The notes: generated by a model from the letters alone, not told the origin. DNA of 64,000 bases from Benincasa hispida (GCF_009727055.1 NC_052349.1:30421682-30485681), one strand, 5' to 3'. Positions 34,801-47,649 are shown, numbered from the stretch's first letter. Numbers and translations: made by a program.

Positions 34801-37374
34801 GCACCCAACTACCACTATCTGAATGATTCCAAATCTTTTTGCATATGCCACAATAATGCTTTGAATTGGTTAACTGCAGACATAGTATAATTCACTTTTA
34901 GCACAAAGAAACTACGAAGGTATAAATTTGAATTTAAAGGCAAGATTGTAGGTAGAAAGTTCAAAGTCAAAAGAAACTCTTCCAACAAATGTGTATTAGA
35001 CAAACCCTTGTGCATGATTTACATAAAAACTGGGTTCCAAGAGGTGAAGCTCTCATTTTCTTCACCAATTTTAGAGGAAGTGTTTGGCCACATCCCTCAC
35101 AATGCCGTCCATCTTTCTTCTTCGCATACATTTCCTGCATATTATTAATTTCCTTGTTGAAGTACAACCATGGGGGAGCAAACCCAATTATTCAATGACC
35201 AAAGAAGAAGAAGGTCCAATTTCTTAAACCAATTACAGACAAAGTATAAGCAAAAAAGATATTATATTGCTTGACAAATTTATTTCAACCTGCAATAGAA
35301 TGTACCTTTCATTGAATGAATGAAAAGGACTACACGCCTATAAAAGCCAAAAAACTCATAAAAAATTCTTCCAATTGACACCAACCAAAAGACAAATCAT
35401 AGTTGCAAAAACTCCGATCAAGACAGTTCCAACTAGAGGAAACCAAAATGATGTTATCCAAACAAAACTAAAATCCTTGTCCACTCCTGGAAAATTCTCT
35501 ATCTTCCCAGACTTCCCAAAGGAAGGATCAAACCTCATCAGAGCAAAGGATTGGGTTTTTTCTTAAGATTCTGCAAAAACTAAAAATTAAAAGTTCCCTC
35601 ACTAATCAAGGGAATGCACAGCCTGCTTGTCCCTCCAAAATTATCTGAAGAATTCGAGCATGACCAGAGAGTTTTCCAAGTTCCTAAAGCAACTAGGTTG
35701 CCAACCCAAGATCACTCAATTGCTTGAAAAGGACAGAGAATGATCACTCTAGAATTTTGAAAATTTAGCTCTTCTACTTCTATATACCTTATTCTCTTGC
35801 TGTCCACAAAGATGCCATCTTTTGGGTAGTGCCAACCTCCTATAGATTGGTTTATTTTTAATTTAATTTTCCTCAGCAGCTTTACAATGAACGTCTCTCA
35901 CATATGTGTCTGTGGGTGTGTATAAGAAAACAGTTAATGGAGGAAATAAAATAGCAGTAGTACCATAATGCAACTAGTCCGTTTAGGAGGAGAATGGCAG
36001 TCAGGATCCTGGTTAGAACCAGTAGCTTCCTGAGTCCCTCGAAAAAGAAATTCATCAGCAATCGTATTTCCTGCTGCCATATTAATATCTGCAATCAATT
36101 TCTCTGTGAACCCACGTTCTGCCAAAAATGCTTCCTCTATTGCAATCTGGAACTCGTTGGATTTGCATCTATCCAATTCTGGCTGTCCTTGGAACCTAGT
36201 AAATGAAAACTTTGGCTGAGCATGGAGTTCACTATGAAACGTTCCAACAATAATTGAAGAGCTATACCTGTCTACAAAATCCATAAATGGAAAGATCATC
36301 CCCCGCCTCACCCATGCATAATCCTGCTCACGATCATTGAAAATTTCACAACAGCGAACCACATTCTTCCATAAATAGAAACAAAAGGGTCTATAAAATG
36401 CTTTTCCCCCCTAAAAAAGAAACTTCTACTTAGTTATCCATACATACCCTTTGATTTTCATTCCCTCCAAAGAACATAATGCAAGCTGCATCTGGAACAC
36501 AAGCTCTTAAAACTAATTCGGGTGCCTGAGTTATGGGATCAATGACAATGGCAGGCCAAAAAGGTTCTTTCCTCCCTGCCTTTGCCCATACAATATCACC
36601 TGAATAGAAGTCTTCAGGTCCATATAAACCATCCTTTGGTTTAGTTTCCTTTGGGATTCCATCTTCACCAATTACATCAACTGGGAACTTCTCATCTTCA
36701 ACAACAGTCTCGTGTACCGAGGTTAATGAACTGCGAGAACTCGAATGTTTCCTGAAGTCGAAATTCTTGAACTCCATACCCGCCGGTTCATCTTCCTCCT
36801 CTTCACACAATGCCGGACACTTGACAAACTTGAAACCCAATTTATCACAATTCTGTACTTTCTTGGCAGTCCCATTACAAATTCTAGGAGTCTTGAAACT
36901 GAATTTCTCCTTCTTACATTTGAATTCCTCATCGAAACTGTAATCGCGCAAGCTAGTCTTGCCGTCTTTCTTCCAATTCTCAATAACAGAATCGTTAAAC
37001 CGAGAAGGAAGTACCTGAACCCGTCCTCTCGAAGTTCTTACAAGCGGCGGTCGTGGGACCTCGGGCGGCCTTTTCGTAGCTTCTCTTGCTAATGATTCCC
37101 GGCTATTCGACTTCGACTCCATTTCCATGGCGGAACAAGATATCTGTGTACACCACGAGGCTGTAATCCCTTTGTTGTTTGTGCCGAGAATGTCGTGAAG
37201 CTTCAAAGGGATTATTCCAGCCGCAACCTCGCCAAGAAGATTAAGTGGGTAATAACCGTTTAGCTTTCTCTTCTTCCTCGCCGCCGAGCTCTCATCGTCT
37301 TCACCAACCGAGTCGCCAAGTTTGCACCGTTTCAGATTCGGCATTTGGGATTTCAGATTGCGTTTGATTATCAT
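28827..37374 (-). CDS. ATX5: Trithorax-like histone-lysine N-methyltransferase of the ATX3/4/5 clade (PWWP-PHD-ePHD-SET)
   Basis: 23 coding exons: 36448-37374, 36268-36323, 35964-36195, 35006-35134, 34805-34873, 34639-34707, 34474-34565, 34223-34315, 33983-34116, 33504-33606, 33266-33365, 32779-32903, 32324-32469, 32131-32235, 31474-31537, 31156-31363, 30615-30701, 30458-30520, 30284-30373, 29708-29794, 29242-29316, 29029-29129, 28827-28917. Total 3246 nt, 1081 aa plus stop, all phases consistent. Domains: PWWP around residue 255-370 ([19 protein letters not shown]); PHD about 450-530 ([26 protein letters not shown]); second PHD and extended PHD about 635-815 ([32 protein letters not shown]); SET about 935-1065 ([29 protein letters not shown]); post-[16 protein letters not shown]. 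This clade methylates histone H3 lysine 4 in the nucleus. Start at 37374 (MIIKRN) matches the family. ATX5 versus ATX4 is inferred from neighbours only. Exon 3's donor is the least certain junction. Confidence 0.95.
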
Positions 37375-37745
37375 TTTGTCTGGATGATAAACGAATTTCA
37401 CTTCATAAAACTCCAACCCCTTAATGCCAATTCGAAGTTTACATTCACAGTAGAACCCCAACTCCTCAAATTCACATAAAACCCTCTTTTCCTCAAATTC
37501 GGCCAAGAACAGAGCAACGGAAAACAATTGAACAGTGAAATACCACTCGAAAACGACAGGTTGGGAGAAGAAAAACCAAAATCAAACACCAAAATCAAAT
37601 AAGGGAAATTGGGTCTTACACAAAGAGAAGAAAGAAAACGAAACAATCGAAATTCCCAGACCCTGAAATGAATAGGGATCTGTTCGACGAAACTCCCCTC
37701 TCTCTCTTTCTCTCTCTCTCTCTCTAACTGGGTCAGAGCACAGAA
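37375..37745 (-). promoter_or_regulatory. Probable 5' leader of the ATX gene with a GAGA/CT microsatellite
   Basis: A CT-rich run at 37693-37727 (GAGAGA on the coding strand) lies about 320-350 bp upstream of the start codon, and another GA run at 37759-37773. GAGA repeats are known targets of plant BASIC PENTACYSTEINE factors; use here is inference. The reading frame is open upstream from 37374 to an in-frame ATG at 37527. Confidence 0.4.
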
Positions 37746-39946
37746 AAGAAAGAAGCCAGACAGAGAGAGAGGGGGGATAATATTTAATAATAATTACTCC
37801 CCAAATACCATTCTAATTCTAAATAAATTATCCTCTGTTTCCTTTTGGTTTCTCAAATAATCCTTTCGAGTGAGAAAAACAAAGGGGGCTGGTGACAGAC
37901 ACAATCCATATGAGAAGAGAGAGATAGAAAGAGGAGTCGGCGTTGGTTTGGCTTATCAATGTGATTTCGTTTTTATGTGTCTTTGTTGCAAATTTTTCAA
38001 TATGCGTTAAAGGGCTCTCTCCCCTGTCTTCATAGATTTCAAGAGAAATTTCCTTTGTTCTACTCAAAAGCCCAATACCACTCAACTTCTTTCCTTTTCT
38101 TCATTTCTCTAACAATTTTAAAACCAATTTCTATTTGTTTTTGTTTTGATACAGAGTGAGAAAGAAAGAAAGAGAGAGTTTATGGTGCTTGCCAACTTCA
38201 TATATATGATCTCAAAATAAACCAAAACTTGACCAAAAAATGTTGAAACACCAATGAAATGACCCAAATTTTTCTCATGTCCTCGTCTTTATAAGCTTCA
38301 TGGATTGAATCAATAATGGGTTAGTTTCAAAATTTTGAAAAAGTGATTGGTTTGAGAATTTTCCTCCAAATTAAGAACTTGCCGGAGCAGACAGAGGCAG
38401 GAAATAAAATGGTGAGTGTTTTATGGATGGTTCTCTGTTGGATTTGTCCAAGTGATATTGGTATTTTGGCAATAGAGTGACTGGAAATTTTCGATTCAAG
38501 AGATGGAAATGAGAATTTCCCACCATTTTCTTGGAGGGGTAATATGGTAATTTGGGATTATTATTTTTGTTGTTTATTGAAAAGAAACCCTTTTTAAAGA
38601 AATGGGTTGACCCAAATGAAAAAAGAAGCTAAATTTGTTCATTTCCTTATTTCTTTGGTCCTTTTTGAAAGATCATTTACTCACTGCTTTATATTATAGT
38701 TACAGTCACAGAGATGCAAAGCAGAGGGGCAGAAGGAAAGGACAGAGAATGAAAAATATGGGAGCGTTCGATGGAATACGACGTCGTATTGCAGCTGCAG
38801 GTTTTTTTCATTTCTGAAACAAAACAAATTAGTTCCAATGGCAATGTCGGGTCACGTGAAGAAGAATAAAATAACAACACATCACATGGAACTTCACTTC
38901 ACTTAACTTGAAAACTTCACTGCCGTTTTAATGGTTTCTTCTTCTTTCTCTTTTGGTGAGCTTAGTTTAGAAGCATAAAAAGTTTACTTCTTTTTGTGTT
39001 GTTTTCTTGAAAATCCACACACCCTTCCAAAACAACAAGAAGATTAAACTCAAGTGGCCATTTTTTCTTGTTTGAGTTCATGAAAATGGGGAGAGATTTG
39101 TGATGGGTCTCTCCAAATAACTTTGCCAAAAGAAAGAAAATAGAAGAAAGATGGACCATCATGACTATTACCTTTGTTCTTAATTGTGTTTGAATCTCAC
39201 CCTCTCTCTCTCTCTCTCACTCTTTCTTAGGCATAACTATAGAAAATGGAAATGAAAAAAATGTTAATACTTAAGTGTATCCCATACATCATTCATATTT
39301 ATGCATCTTACTTTCATCACACACATAGAAAAATAATTAAAATATTTTTAAAAAGAAGTAAGAATAATTTGCCACATGATAGGTTGTGATTAAACAATTT
39401 GTAAGATGCACAAAGATAAATACTGCTCGAGATGCACCTAAATATTTTTCATGAAGAAAAATCATCTTTGTTAATGTGAGAATCTAGTTAGGCAGGTACA
39501 TTGACTCAATAAGTCGTACGAGTCATTGAACTATTGTAAGATCTCACACCACGATAGGGCGGTTTCCAATATTCTTTTATGTTTTTAAATTAGTACTTTG
39601 GTCCGAAATATTGTTTAAATGAGTGTAAGATAGATCATGTACCTCATTAGTAATTAGTCACCTTATTTATGCATTTATGACATGTGTGTATTACCGAATG
39701 TTGACATTACGAAGTAGGAGACAAAAGCTTGGTTCCACCAACTCGGTAAGCAATGTCTAGGAGTGATGGTTGCCAATTATAGGTCACCACCATGGTGATA
39801 CAAAAAATATTGTCAACTTAGATAGTTGATTAAAAATTAAGCATTCAAAAGTAATTCATGAAGAAGAGTCGATCAAAAATGATTTTTGAGGAGGAACTTT
39901 TTTTTAACCATTTTGAGGAGAAACTTCCAATACAAAAATAAGTTAT

Positions 39947-40027
39947 TGTATTATATAAATTCAATTAAATGTATAAATAGTTGTATTATATGAATTCAAT
40001 TAAAATGTATAAATAGTTGTAGAAGAT
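39947..40027. repeat. Short tandem repeat, period about 44 bp
   Basis: The unit TTCAATTAAATGTATAAATAG followed by TTGTATTATATGAA occurs twice in tandem, and a partial third copy reappears at 40112-40150. It is AT-rich and non-coding. Confidence 0.6.
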
Positions 40028-40163
40028 TCATTAGATGACTTATTATCTTTTTTTCTAGTTCAGATTTATGAAAGACTTCTTTTTCCCATATATACACCAT
40101 TATCTTGCTTTAAATTTTGATTAAATGTATAAATAGTTGTATTATATGAACAAGTTTCTATAC

Positions 40164-40356
40164 AGTGGTAGATCCAAAAATTTTGTTAACGGAGGACTTT
40201 ATATAATTTAATAGAAAAAAATATAACGAGTGGGGCTTGAACTTGGGTCTAGAAAAGGCTGATGGGCAGATTTACAATGAGTTAGCTAATGGTTTTGATA
40301 ATATACCAATTTGAAGGGGGACTCGAGCCCCCCTGGGTCCATACTAAATCTACCTC
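40164..40356. mobile_element. Short terminal-inverted-repeat element
   Basis: AGTGGTAGATCCA at the left end pairs with the reverse complement of the right end, AGAGGTAGATTTA. The 193-bp body includes GGGCTTGAACTTGGGTCT and GGGGGACTCGAGCCCCC. This composition is common in plant non-autonomous elements. No transposase is present, and no target duplication was established. Confidence 0.5.
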
Positions 40357-41734
40357 TATTTGTATATTAGGGCATATATGGATTGACTAAGAAAAAAATT
40401 GTTTTCTGTAAAGTCATTTTGATTTAAACACTTTTAATAAAAACTGTTTAAAATAAAAACACTCATGTGTTTAGTTAAATTTTCAAAAGTGCTTTTATAC
40501 AAAAGTTTGTTTGGTTTGTTATACATTAACATTATATTAATGTCAAATTATTATTATTAAAAAAAAAGACTATTAAACATTATGAATTGGTCATCAGAGT
40601 GATCGTAAAAGTTGGTCACATAAGGTAGTTGTTGGAGGTGATCGTCAGAGTTGGTCGCCGGTGGTAGTCGTGGTCAATATTGGATGTCAGTTGTGGTCTC
40701 CGTTAGAGTTGGCCGTTAGAATGATCACTAGAGGTGATCGTTAGAGTTGGTAATCTGAATAAGTTGTACACAGTGTTGTTATCGCTAAAGGGAAGGTTAA
40801 AATAACTCTTACCTCCCATTTTCTTAACAAGCGCACAATCATTCAAGAAAAGAAAACCCTTCAGACAACTAACTTGCATAATTTTCTTCATCAATAAGTA
40901 TGAGAGGAGAATTCTTTTAATATTCTTCCAACAGAAGTAGCTGATAGATAGTTATAGTAATCAGGAGCTACATTTTCCAGAAATTTGGAAGTTCAAGAGA
41001 ACAAATCATATCAAGAGTCCAAGACAATGTATTTATCTGAAAGCAAGGAAATCGATTAAGGAATAAAGAAAGTTTCAAGAAAAGTATTGTAGAGGAACAA
41101 ATGGAAGAAGGCATGAAAGAAAGCCTTCATGGACGCATTAACTTTGTAAAGAGAATGGGCACAAGTACGAAATATATAGATTGTCTCACAGTTCAAGCAA
41201 GGAATCAACCTTAGAAGTTATCAACCAGATCTGCACTATTTTAACATCTGAATGACAAAGTATGCAGCAGGGTAGGAAAAGAAAAAGAAGCACCTTATAA
41301 GTTATATACAAAAAATGTCAAGGACTCCTAAAAAACTTCTATGAAATTCTTCAAGCTACACCATTTTCTGCTGTGAAACTATAGAAGAAGACCACAGCAA
41401 ACCAGCTGGCTCTGTTCGTGTCTATTCTTCTATTCTCTCTGGGAAACTGATGCAGAAAAGAAGTCATTCAAAGAAAGATTGAATGAATTTGTGACACTCT
41501 AGTGCCCTATCAAGAATTCAGTCACTTGTCATTAAGAGTGTTGGGATGGGTCAATCCAATCCCATCCACGACAATATAACATCGTTTTTATAAATTTATG
41601 GTTAGCCTCAGATTCATTCGCACTCCAAGCAAGATTATTTCTATATCTAATCCAAATTTATGGGAGTTGCATATATTGAACACTTCTAGTTAAAAGACAT
41701 ATTTAAAAACTACAAAGGTCTACCGAACTACTTT

Positions 41735-41898
41735 GGGAGCATTTGGGACAAGTAATGAAGTTATTTAGTTGCGGGTTAACAACGTAAGATGTTAATAAGT
41801 CATGGAATTGATGTTTTTTAGTAGTGAGCCCATGAACTCTTTCAGTCCAACAATCACCCTGCTCCACCCAATCCTATTCCTTGGACCAAACATACCCC
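41735..41898. mobile_element. Possible MITE
   Basis: GGGAGCATTTGGGACAAGTA at the left and the reverse complement of the right end, GGGGTATGTTTGGTCCAAGG, are imperfect inverted copies. The 164-bp interior is non-coding. The match is only moderate, so this is tentative. Confidence 0.4.
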
Positions 41899-42471
41899 AT
41901 ATGTTAGAGTATTTTGATGTATTCCTAATAGAACCAAAACTACCCAATCCAATTTTTAGTTTGGGTGGTTTCACAATACAGTTAAAGTTAGTTGGGTTAT
42001 AGAAATCTAGAAACCCTAACGGTTGGGTTGTGATAGGAGAGGACTTTGTAGGCTCTACCATAGTATAAGAATATATGTTACATAGAATGATTTAGTTTTC
42101 CTTAGACAACTCTGTTTTCTTAAAACAAACGTGTAGGCAGATGTAACGGTTGGTATTTAGGCTACTCTATTCTATCAGCAACACGCCTATCTCATACAAA
42201 TTAATAAACAAAGTAGAACTTTTATTTCCTATTTTATTCAACGGATACTATATGTACAAATCTCGCCAACTGTTTTAGTCTACTGAAGATACTAACACAA
42301 ATCATAGATGACAAAATACCCTGCAGGCTTTTGGTTTGTGGACTTTATTGAGTAAGATCTGATCTGAACTTTCCACAAACTTTATTTCCAAGGCTTCTGC
42401 TAATCTCTCCCATCCCACCCACCCAACAGAGCTAGCTTTTCATTCCTATATTGCATTTTATTTTTATTTCT

Positions 42472-45400
42472 TCATAGAACAAGCATTGAGATTGAGCTAC
42501 TGCCCTTAACTTCAGATTCATCGGTCTTTGCAAACCTTCCACGGATCCTGGGTTGACTGTCTGCAAGAGCCTTCCTGCATGCATACTGAAAACCAGAGCA
42601 TACAATGAATTTCTGAAGAAAAATTCACAAAGTTAAGACACTGTATGTGCAAAAGTATGTGGACTACATGCATAAAGGCATAGTGGGAGTGTCTCACACT
42701 CACAGGGTTGTTTATGATAAGTTTCTCATAATTTGTATCGAAAAGTTTCTCATTCTTTAAATTGAAACATAATTCTTTCTTTTCTTTTACCTTGATCTTT
42801 CTCCCAAAATTCCTCTTCGTCTTCTTATTCCAGTATCGAGAAAGCTTTTCTAGGCGTTCCTCGCTGGTGCAATTGCTGAACACAGGTCGGTGGAGGGGAG
42901 AATGGGTCATGCCTATCTTGTCACTGCCGAGTGTCTGCCAAACAAATCCAAAAATTAAAGATCTACTAAGTTGAAAGCCAGAATCAAGGTAACCATTGTT
43001 GTATATGAAGCTTCCTTATGTTATGCAGTTAACAAATGGACTATTTAAGCCAGATATGTGAACAGAAAATAACCGATTGAAGTATATAATCCTGGATCTG
43101 GACTTCCAAGTAGAGATAGACACATTTACCCCCCCAAAAAATCACAGTTAACTACAAGGTTCTCAACTAAATTTAAGTTAAATCATTCTGCTTGGCTGCT
43201 TATTATCATGATATTCCCAGATGCAAGAGCCAAAATTATGACCATATCCGACACTGTTTAACGCAGAAGAGATGGACTAGTGTAGATTGTTTTTCTAAGT
43301 AGAGTATATTCTCATCATATGCTAAGAAATTGCCTCTTGGTACAGTGTCCAACAACCATAGCTATCATAAACTTGTTAGGCCTTCCACTAAGCCACTGAC
43401 TCATTCTCCAAGTGTGCAAGCACTCGTAAAAATCGTCACCAAGGAAAATCTTTGAGTTCATTACTCTTTTCATGTTAAAAAAAAATTAATGTTTAATTCT
43501 TGCAGGAAAATGATGAACAATTTTGCAAATATCAATATCTGTACCAACACCAAACCAAATGTGATTTTTTACTTAGTAACAGTGGTGGCCAAAATCTAAA
43601 GCATTATTTTATATATATATATATAAGGCGAAAGTAAGAAGTCTAACCTTAATATCTCCTTCACTAAATGCCCTCCTCATCCCATAAACAGAACTGAAGT
43701 CCATGTCTGGGAAATCTATAAAACTTGGTTTGATGGTAGGTCCTTGCATCAAATCCATCGAACTTAAGCACTCCAAGCTAGTACTTTTCTGGATCGAGAC
43801 ATCAGGGAGTGGCTTGTTTTCTGGAATTTGAATTTCTTCTGGGTTCAGCACTGGAATTTCAATGTTCAGATCTTCAGGCAGGGGTCTTTCTAAGGCTGCT
43901 TTTTCCAAAAGATCCTTTTCACATTCATAGTAGACCTCATTTAACAGCTGGTCATTTTGAAGCGATTGGAAGTCTGCAACTTTTAGTCCTTCTGGAGAGA
44001 TGACTTCTTCAGCACAAGATATCATTGAAATGGCTGCCATCACAGGATCAAGACCTATGAAAGTTTCTTCAATGAATGGTTGTGGTTGTGGGGCTTCAAA
44101 GAGATCTCCTTCACCAACCATGTCATATTCGCAGATGCTGGATATCTGCATTATATTCAACACATGTTCATAAATTTAAGCCATGGTGATGCAACCAAAA
44201 AACTCTCAAGAAATCACCACGGGATTCCGACCATAGTACAGATAGACAACAGAATATGAAGGCTTAGTCAGTATAAAAGATCAAAGTTGGGCCTGATTTA
44301 GATGGTAGCGAGGAGAAAATCATGTTCTAATGAGAAGGGAAAAGGTTGAGATAAGGTAATTGCTTTATGTTGAAAGGAAAGATAAGATAATTAGTTTGAG
44401 TTCTCTAATTAAACCATGCTACTTCTGTTCACTTTCAGGCAAAAAGGAAAAGGAAACATGAAACCTACAAGAACCAAAAATGAAGTCAGAACTTATAAGT
44501 TTTTAGGCTAACACTAAGAAAAATAGTGAGAATAACTCAATTATCTCTAAGAGGCCTTCTTAAGGGTCCAAAAACATCCATAGTTTCTTTTCCTACACTT
44601 TTAGCAGAAGAGGATACAGACCATCTTTTTCAGGCTAAATCTTTTTCTTTTTTCCTTTACTTTCTGTGGAGCGTTTTACTTCCAAATAGAGTTGATTGAA
44701 AAATAATGGATGTCAGGAGGTGGAGACTTTTACTCTTTGAGGCTTTTTCACAAACAGTAGGAGTGCAAGTGCGGTTAGAAAGTAACATCCCAGCAAGTAG
44801 TTTACATAACAGAATGAGACAGAAAATGGAAGAATGAGACTAGAACACGAAACCCCATGACTGAAAAAGAAGAGTTTTGAGCCCATTATGTTCCTTTCTA
44901 TTTATACCTATATATTTTTTCACATCCAGCATGTAAAGCAGAAACAGCATATAGCCATTACAAAATGTTTGTTGACGAAAAGAAAAAGTGGGAAAAGAAT
45001 TCCCTTTATCGCCTTTCTTTTCACATTCAACACCATTCAGCACTTCACAACACATATCTACCAAAAATTTCCCTCATCTTCTTTCCAATTAACCAAATCA
45101 ACCCAAAATTGCCATGGAACCCCAGTCTCCACACAAACTCTCCTTCATTAAAAACTCTTCCACAACCTTGTATCTTCCTCTTTCACTTCATCCCATTTCA
45201 ACAAAAAGCAGAGCAGAGAAACTAAATGTGCATAATAAAGTTCAAAACGAACAATAACCAATACCCAAAACTGAGAAAAGCAGCTTAAAATGAAGTCAAA
45301 CAGTGCAAAGCAAATGCTGACCATATCAACCCAGAAAGAGCAATAAGCAAAAACAGAGATGAAAATCAGAGAAATGGAAGAAAGTAATACCGTTGGAGAA

Positions 45401-45495
45401 GAACATGGCTGTTGGGTTTTGTAAAACTCCTCGAGTTGTTGAACCTGAGAGAAGTTCTGAAAGTGAGGAAACAAAACCCCATTATCCGCAAACAT
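42472..45495 (-). CDS. CCT-domain (CONSTANS-like C-terminal motif) nuclear protein
   Basis: Four coding exons: 45391-45495 (start, MFADNGVLFPHFQNF), 43648-44145, 42791-42934, 42472-42585 (stop TGA). Together they make 861 nt and 286 aa with consistent phases. The central exon contains a conserved acidic region (FIGLDPVMAAISMISCAEEV) and the FPDMDFSSVYGMRRAFSEGD block. The CCT domain spans about residues 226-269: RLEKLSRYWNKKTKRNFGRK, then IKYACRKALADSQPRIRGRF. There are no B-box zinc fingers, so it belongs to the CMF group of single-CCT proteins related to Arabidopsis At5g53420, At4g27900 and ASML2. CCT domains mediate nuclear localisation and DNA or NF-Y binding; targets cannot be inferred here. 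Start: an in-frame ATG 12 bases upstream (MIRK) is less likely, because relatives begin at the MFADNG position. The second intron holds an AT microsatellite at 43608-43624. Confidence 0.94.
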
Positions 45496-45660
45496 TTTTC
45501 TTATCACAATGAAACAAAAATCTCTTCAGCTTCAAGAAAAATCGTGTTTCAAAATGCTTAGAAGAGAAACAGAGCAAGCAAAAATAAGTAGAGAGAGAGA
45601 GGATGAATCATGAATGGGTTTGTTTTGGAGGTGGGAAAAGAGTGGAATTTATACTTGTAA
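45496..45660 (-). promoter_or_regulatory. 5' leader and TATA-like box of the CCT gene
   Basis: On the minus strand TATAAATT lies at 45646-45653, about 155 bp upstream of the start codon. A GAGAGAGAGA run at 45590-45601 falls between them, consistent with a leader. The position fits a plant core promoter, but the transcription start is not proven. Confidence 0.45.
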
Positions 45661-46671
45661 TTTCAATGGGAGAAGTTAATTTGATGACTGAATTTAAGGC
45701 ACCCCTATGATGATGATGATATAATGAGGTTTTCAGCAACACAATACAAATAAGGACAAAACAAAAATATATATATATATCATTTCCATTATGCAACAGT
45801 CCCCATTGCTCCTCATCATCTTAATTTTTTTAATATTTCTTTTTGTGAATTTTGTTTTTTTAATTGAATAAAGTAACTAAAATGATTCCCATGGAAAATA
45901 TATAAATATATATATATATATATATAAAATAACAATACAATATTTTGGGAGGGAGTTAAAAATTCCAAAATCTACATTTTCAATAGTATTTGACGTATAT
46001 ATTTTATTTTTTTTTCTTAAAGTCAGACTTCTACGATAAACAATGTTATATTACTTTACATATTTTATAATCGTCAACGCTAAATTGAAGACAAATAAAT
46101 TAATAATTTTTTTCTTTTTAAAATGAAGGTCAATTTTTTAGAAAAATTAAGCTATATATTTCAATTTGAAATTCTAAAAAATGGGATATTAATGACATTT
46201 TTTTGTCCGTAGAAAACAATATTTGTATATTTTTTATGTCGATTGGATAATATATCTTTTTAAACGAGAAAAAAAAAACTTTAAATATTTCTTGGAAGTA
46301 GCTGAAGGTGAGTTGCGGACAACCAATAGAATATGGGTCCAATTGTAATATTCACGCGCTATTGAGGAGCGTGGAGATACTGATCGTCCATTTTCCATTT
46401 TATTTATTTATTTTTTAAATTATCCTTTTTTTTTTTTTTTTTTTTTTTTGAGAATTCATATTGTTTTTAATTTAACTTTTTTGGTCTATTTTTAATTATA
46501 TAGTTTAATAGTATGTTTTTGGCAATTACCTTTTTCTTCATCCACTTTCTACATATTAACTTAATTTCACCATTACACACTTTGATCACTTTGATCTTGT
46601 GACTTTTTTCACTTATTTTCATGAGTGATTAAAAAGTGATAAAATATGAAATTTGTGATATCAAACACTTA
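45661..46671. other. AT-rich intergenic DNA with AT microsatellites
   Basis: No coding sequence. It holds simple repeats: AT runs at 45768-45780 and 45908-45926, and a T-rich run at 46426-46449. This is the upstream region of the CCT gene up to the Harbinger element. Confidence 0.6.
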
Positions 46672-47649
46672 GGGTGTGTTTGAGGGTTGTAGGATTATTG
46701 TAGGTTAGGTTAAGTAAGATCTGAAACTATCATTACAACCTAACTCTAAATTACGTTTAAATTGTAGACTACTATAATAAATTTTAGACAATCCCAAAAA
46801 TTGTAGACTATAATATCAAATTTTATGCAAATCCAAATATGTCAAGTATTATAATACTTAGTTGACTTTTGTCACTATTACGTAGAGACATTTATAATGT
46901 GTCAATTACAGTATCTAGTTGCACACTTTAGTTTTTTATAAGTAGTAAAGAGTTGTATGAAGGGACCCTTATACCATAACCTCTACATCCTAACTCCCCA
47001 AAAAAATCATTCACTTTAACGTTCATTATTGATATTGACTACCCATGTTCTGAAAATATAGGTAGATGGGAAAACACAAATCTTATATCGTTTTCATTGG
47101 TCTTATCCCAGGGATCTACCTATTCTGGCATGAATATCACGGACAAGTCAGTGGGTACAAGGGGGCATTATGCAAGTCGTATGAAACATTCGATGAAACG
47201 GAGCACGCGTATAGGTCAACTAAGCTAATAGCTCTCATTGTGGGATATCTCAGTACAACGCACATTGAACAAGTTAGTGAACAGAGCGTAGTACAATGTA
47301 GTACAATTATTGCAACTGTAATAGGCTTCATTTTTTAGATGATCGTAATGTATACTTGGTTTGGGATAGTTGAATATGAGTGATGTACTAGGTTGTCGCG
47401 ACTTGTTATTTTGTAACTAAACCCAAGTTCACTGATTCTAAGCGTAATTCATCCTTTCAACATCTACATACTCCATCCATTACCTTGGTAAGATGGAGAT
47501 TATTCATGAGCCGTTTAAAATCATAACAAATATTACTGAGTCTCAAAGATAATTCTTCTTCACTTTGGCAACACTGCTTACCAATAATAGAAGGATAAAA
47601 TAACAACCAGCGAACATTAGACATTGCATTTAGCAATTAACGTTCTTCC

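Larger units (their letters stand above)
37746..42471. other. Intergenic region between the ATX gene and the CCT gene
   Basis: No gene is supported. It holds small repeats: a CT run near 39202-39224, a 44-bp tandem repeat at 39947-40027, a TIR element at 40164-40356, a degenerate GATCGTNAGAGTTGGTCG-like tract at 40585-40755, and a MITE candidate at 41735-41898. The stretch 40900-41550 is less AT-rich but shows no recognisable protein. The 3' UTR of the CCT gene lies at its right end. Confidence 0.55.

Noticed and set aside
36745..37092. Plus-strand ORF of 115 codons inside the first ATX exon
   Set aside because: It is a shadow of the PWWP-containing exon on the other strand; the translation has no recognisable domain.
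41040..41500. Possible Copia-type polyprotein fragment
   Set aside because: The composition hinted at coding DNA, but all frames are stop-rich and no conserved motif could be pointed to.
44888..45225. Plus-strand ORFs opposite the first intron of the CCT gene
   Set aside because: They lie across an intron whose boundaries are supported by phase; composition is unremarkable and no domain is present.
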